The notes beneath the pieces were generated by a model. It was not told where the DNA came from, did no database searches, and saw only the letters and a program-made list of their open reading frames with translations. Made by a program: the position numbers and the translations under genes. DNA of 43,655 bases from JAFLUQ01 sp964537995 (GTDB lineage: Bacteria > Bacillota > Clostridia > UMGS1883), in the NCBI GenBank assembly GCA_964537995.1, contig CAZICW010000010.1, forward strand, positions 1 to 43,655. The letters are read 5' to 3'. Positions 41,880 to 43,655 of the stretch are shown here, in pieces (the first letter of the stretch is position 1; the number at the start of each line of letters is the position of its first letter).

Positions 41880-41998
41880 GATATATTTTTATACGGCTAA
41901 AGAATGTTAATTTGTTAATTTATTTTACGCTTAACCTAAAAAATGACCGCCGGACAAGCCATTCCTTTGGGGAGCCGTCCGTAAGGAAAGCTTTTCTC

Positions 41999-42045
41999 GG
42001 CAAAAAGCATCAAGGGTCAAGGCGCGCCCTGACCCTTGATGCTTT
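41999..42045 (-). terminator. Terminator of the transglutaminase-like gene
   Basis: A perfect 16-bp stem, AAAGCATCAAGGGTCA (42004-42019) with its complement (42030-42045), around a GC-rich 10-base loop. On the minus strand the stem ends in TTTTT. It is 17 bp past the stop codon. Confidence 0.9.
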
Positions 42046-42061
42046 AATCCGGGTAAAAATA

Positions 42062-43576
42062 TCATTTTGCCGAAACGCTTTTACAGAGCGGATTCATGTT
42101 TTCCCAAAGGAAAACAGCGTATTTTGCCGCGTCGGGAACCTCGGCGGCGATACTGCTCTCCGCGCCGAAGCTCTGAGAGAAAATCAATCCGCCGTCCTCA
42201 TCGTAAGCGGCGACATAAACCTCCGCGGCGCCCGTATAACCATCGGCAAGCTCTATTTTTGCGGTCAATACGCCGCCGCCCACAGACAGGTCAGCTATGG
42301 CAAAGCCCCTCGGCTCATCGGCAAGCCACGCCAGAGAATATGTAAGGACAGCGTTGCCGTCATAGCGCGTTTTTCCTACGGCATAGCGAAGCTCGTCGCC
42401 GAAGACTACAATTCCGTGTATGTAAGCGGACGGCTCCAGCGGGAGCTGTTGAGCTTCCCATGTTTCCGTGTTGAGAAGATAGACGGCGCTGTCGGTATTA
42501 TACAGAAGATACCCGCCGTAAACGGAAATATTGAAGCTGTACCGGCTTGTGTACCAATCCGAGGGAGCGGAAGAAAACGTCCTGCTGTAAACCGTTTCCG
42601 CGGTTCCGGCGTTTACATCGACACGGCAAATCCCGCGCCGGCGCAAATCTTGACTGTCAACATTTCCCGCTACATACCATTCGCCTTCTTTGTAAGCGAA
42701 AGCCGTACTGTAGTTCTTCCACAGGGCGTTGTCGTACAGGTTCGAGGCACACTCAACGGAAGACGTCCAGCTGTAATGTTCGTTTCCAAGCATATAGCTG
42801 TCGCTGCAGAGAAAATATTCGTGACTGCAATTCCCCAGAATATCCCCCGCGCCGTTGACGTTCGGATCGTCAAAGGTGAGGTCGGCATGATACCAGCTTC
42901 CGTCAAGCAGAACAATATTCCAGATGTGATTCATCGAATCGCTCAGCGCCGTTTCGCACTCGATTCCCAAAAGCTCCATCAAATATTCGTACGCAAGCGT
43001 ATAAGCCTGACAAACTCCCTTTTTTTCAGTGAAAAAGCCGTATATATCCCTTATTTCAAGGTCATAATCATACTCGTAATTTGTGATTACGACGTCGTGA
43101 ACAAGCAAAGCCTTTTCGAGGTCGGTCATTCCGTCATCGACAGGCGCGAGAATTTTTTTCGCTTCTTCCTCCACAAAGAGCAGCCTTTCATTTATTTCCC
43201 TGACCGAATATGAATAGGTCACTTTGATCACGTCAATTTTGTTGTTTCTGCCGCTGATGCTCAGATCGGAGATATAGAAAAATTTCGGGTTGTGCGTAAT
43301 GACATCATACCACGCGTTTCCGATTGCGCTAATGTTGTTGTCAGACCAAGCAAGCCTAAGGTCGGAAATGTTTATTTCCTCATCAATGTTTTCAAAGCCC
43401 GCCGCAATGCGACCGCAAAGCTCGTCATAAAGCTCCGTGCCGAAGGTCTGTGCCGCCGCGCCGCTGTAATACGCCGCTTCCCCGTCAAGCGAAAGTGTCA
43501 GAACCTCATCCTCCGCCGCCGCAATTGTAAACGTCGGAATTACAAGGGCGAATAAAAGCAAAAATATTTTTTTCAA
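42062..43576 (-). CDS. Secreted transglutaminase-like (cysteine protease fold) protein
   Basis: A 504-residue exported protein. The TTG at 43576 is chosen because AAAGGAGG lies 7 bp upstream and the protein then opens with a signal peptide (LKKIFLLLFALVIPTFTIAAA). A transglutaminase-like domain (about 130-250) carries the triad: Cys in KKGVCQAYTLAYEYLMELLG, His in SMNHIWNIVLLDG and Asp in WYHADLTFDDP. The downstream region contains repeated short beta segments (SRYSFNISVYGGYLLYN; GIVVFGDELRYAVG), perhaps a propeller-like domain. The bond cut or made is unknown; bacterial relatives include peptidases. It is the only gene between a terminator and the repeat at the window end. Confidence 0.85.
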   Translation of the reverse strand: MKKIFLLLFALVIPTFTIAAAEDEVLTLSLDGEAAYYSGAAAQTFGTELYDELCGRIAAGFENIDEEINISDLRLAWSDNNISAIGNAWYDVITHNPKFFYISDLSISGRNNKIDVIKVTYSYSVREINERLLFVEEEAKKILAPVDDGMTDLEKALLVHDVVITNYEYDYDLEIRDIYGFFTEKKGVCQAYTLAYEYLMELLGIECETALSDSMNHIWNIVLLDGSWYHADLTFDDPNVNGAGDILGNCSHEYFLCSDSYMLGNEHYSWTSSVECASNLYDNALWKNYSTAFAYKEGEWYVAGNVDSQDLRRRGICRVDVNAGTAETVYSRTFSSAPSDWYTSRYSFNISVYGGYLLYNTDSAVYLLNTETWEAQQLPLEPSAYIHGIVVFGDELRYAVGKTRYDGNAVLTYSLAWLADEPRGFAIADLSVGGGVLTAKIELADGYTGAAEVYVAAYDEDGGLIFSQSFGAESSIAAEVPDAAKYAVFLWENMNPLCKSVSAK

Positions 43577-43603
43577 GCTGCGACCTCCTTTAAGATCCTG
43601 TTG

Positions 43604-43655
43604 TTTAAATCGGAGCAACGCTCCACTTTGCTTGCAAGGAGTGGAGCTTGCGATA
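43604..43655 (-). repeat. Copy 2 of the dispersed intergenic hairpin repeat (runs off the window)
   Basis: Inverted relative to copy 1 at 1822-1872. On the minus strand GCAAGCTCCACT pairs with AGTGGAGCGTTGC, leaving a single bulge. Where the two copies differ in the stem, pairing is largely kept. It lies directly upstream of the transglutaminase-like gene and continues past the window edge, so the full unit length is unknown. Confidence 0.65.

Noticed and set aside
41912..43213. A 433-codon plus-strand open frame opposite the transglutaminase-like gene, beginning near a terminator.
   Set aside because: It runs through the strong terminator hairpin and is antisense to a protein with a signal peptide and a catalytic triad. 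No ribosome site was seen.

Overview
The window looks like chromosome of an anaerobic, low-to-mid GC Firmicute of the class Clostridia, probably an Oscillospirales/Ruminococcaceae-type gut bacterium. The reasons are an IreB-family protein, RqcH, a DXS-TlyA pair, a RadA-SDR pair, WYL and DegV regulators or lipid-binding proteins, strong AGGAGG ribosome sites, sigma-A promoters with 17-bp spacers, TTG/GTG starts, and a very large secreted multi-domain glycan hydrolase. No rRNA, tRNA, CRISPR array or phage structural gene was seen.

Layout. 0-3 kb: an FGGY sugar kinase and a WYL regulator. 3-9 kb: mostly minus-strand housekeeping, namely a citrate synthase/cytidylate-kinase-like operon, a lipoprotein-MntR-like-GH3 lipoprotein operon, an orphan IreB gene (plus strand) and a DAHP synthase. 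9-16 kb: a 2355-residue secreted protein with three DNRLRE/CBM96-like modules, Ig-like modules, an F5/8-type module, two LamG-like modules, an AbfB/CBM42-like module and a C-terminal GH16 catalytic domain. 16-22.7 kb: a TetR regulator divergent from an MMPL transporter that overlaps a 1095-residue membrane-anchored GLUG-repeat protein. 22.8-25.3 kb: an interrupted gene (see below). 25.3-27.5 kb: radA and an SDR oxidoreductase. 27.5-30.5 kb: a zur-znuA-znuC-znuB operon with a Fur-type box at its promoter. 30.6-32.1 kb: a Nim/PNPOx-family flavoprotein and a DegV protein. 32.2-37.3 kb: two similar ABC exporters with N-terminal zinc ribbons flanking a DUF1854 protein. 37.4-41.8 kb: rqcH-dxs-tlyA. 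42-43.6 kb: a secreted transglutaminase-like protein.

Most interesting: a conserved-looking cysteine-rich protein is split into an N-terminal part (24799-25272) and a C-terminal part (22786-23190). The 1653 bp between them encode an HMA metal-binding protein, a free-methionine-R-sulfoxide reductase and a serine recombinase. The two junctions share a CCTC core, and element-internal 11-bp inverted arms lie exactly 5 bp from the same TC dinucleotide on each side, as expected for the two halves of a serine-recombinase attP. Precise recombination would restore one in-frame 277-residue gene. This resembles the developmental intervening elements of sporulating Firmicutes (for example skin in sigK), but with an unusually small element. 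Whether excision happens, and when, cannot be read from the sequence.
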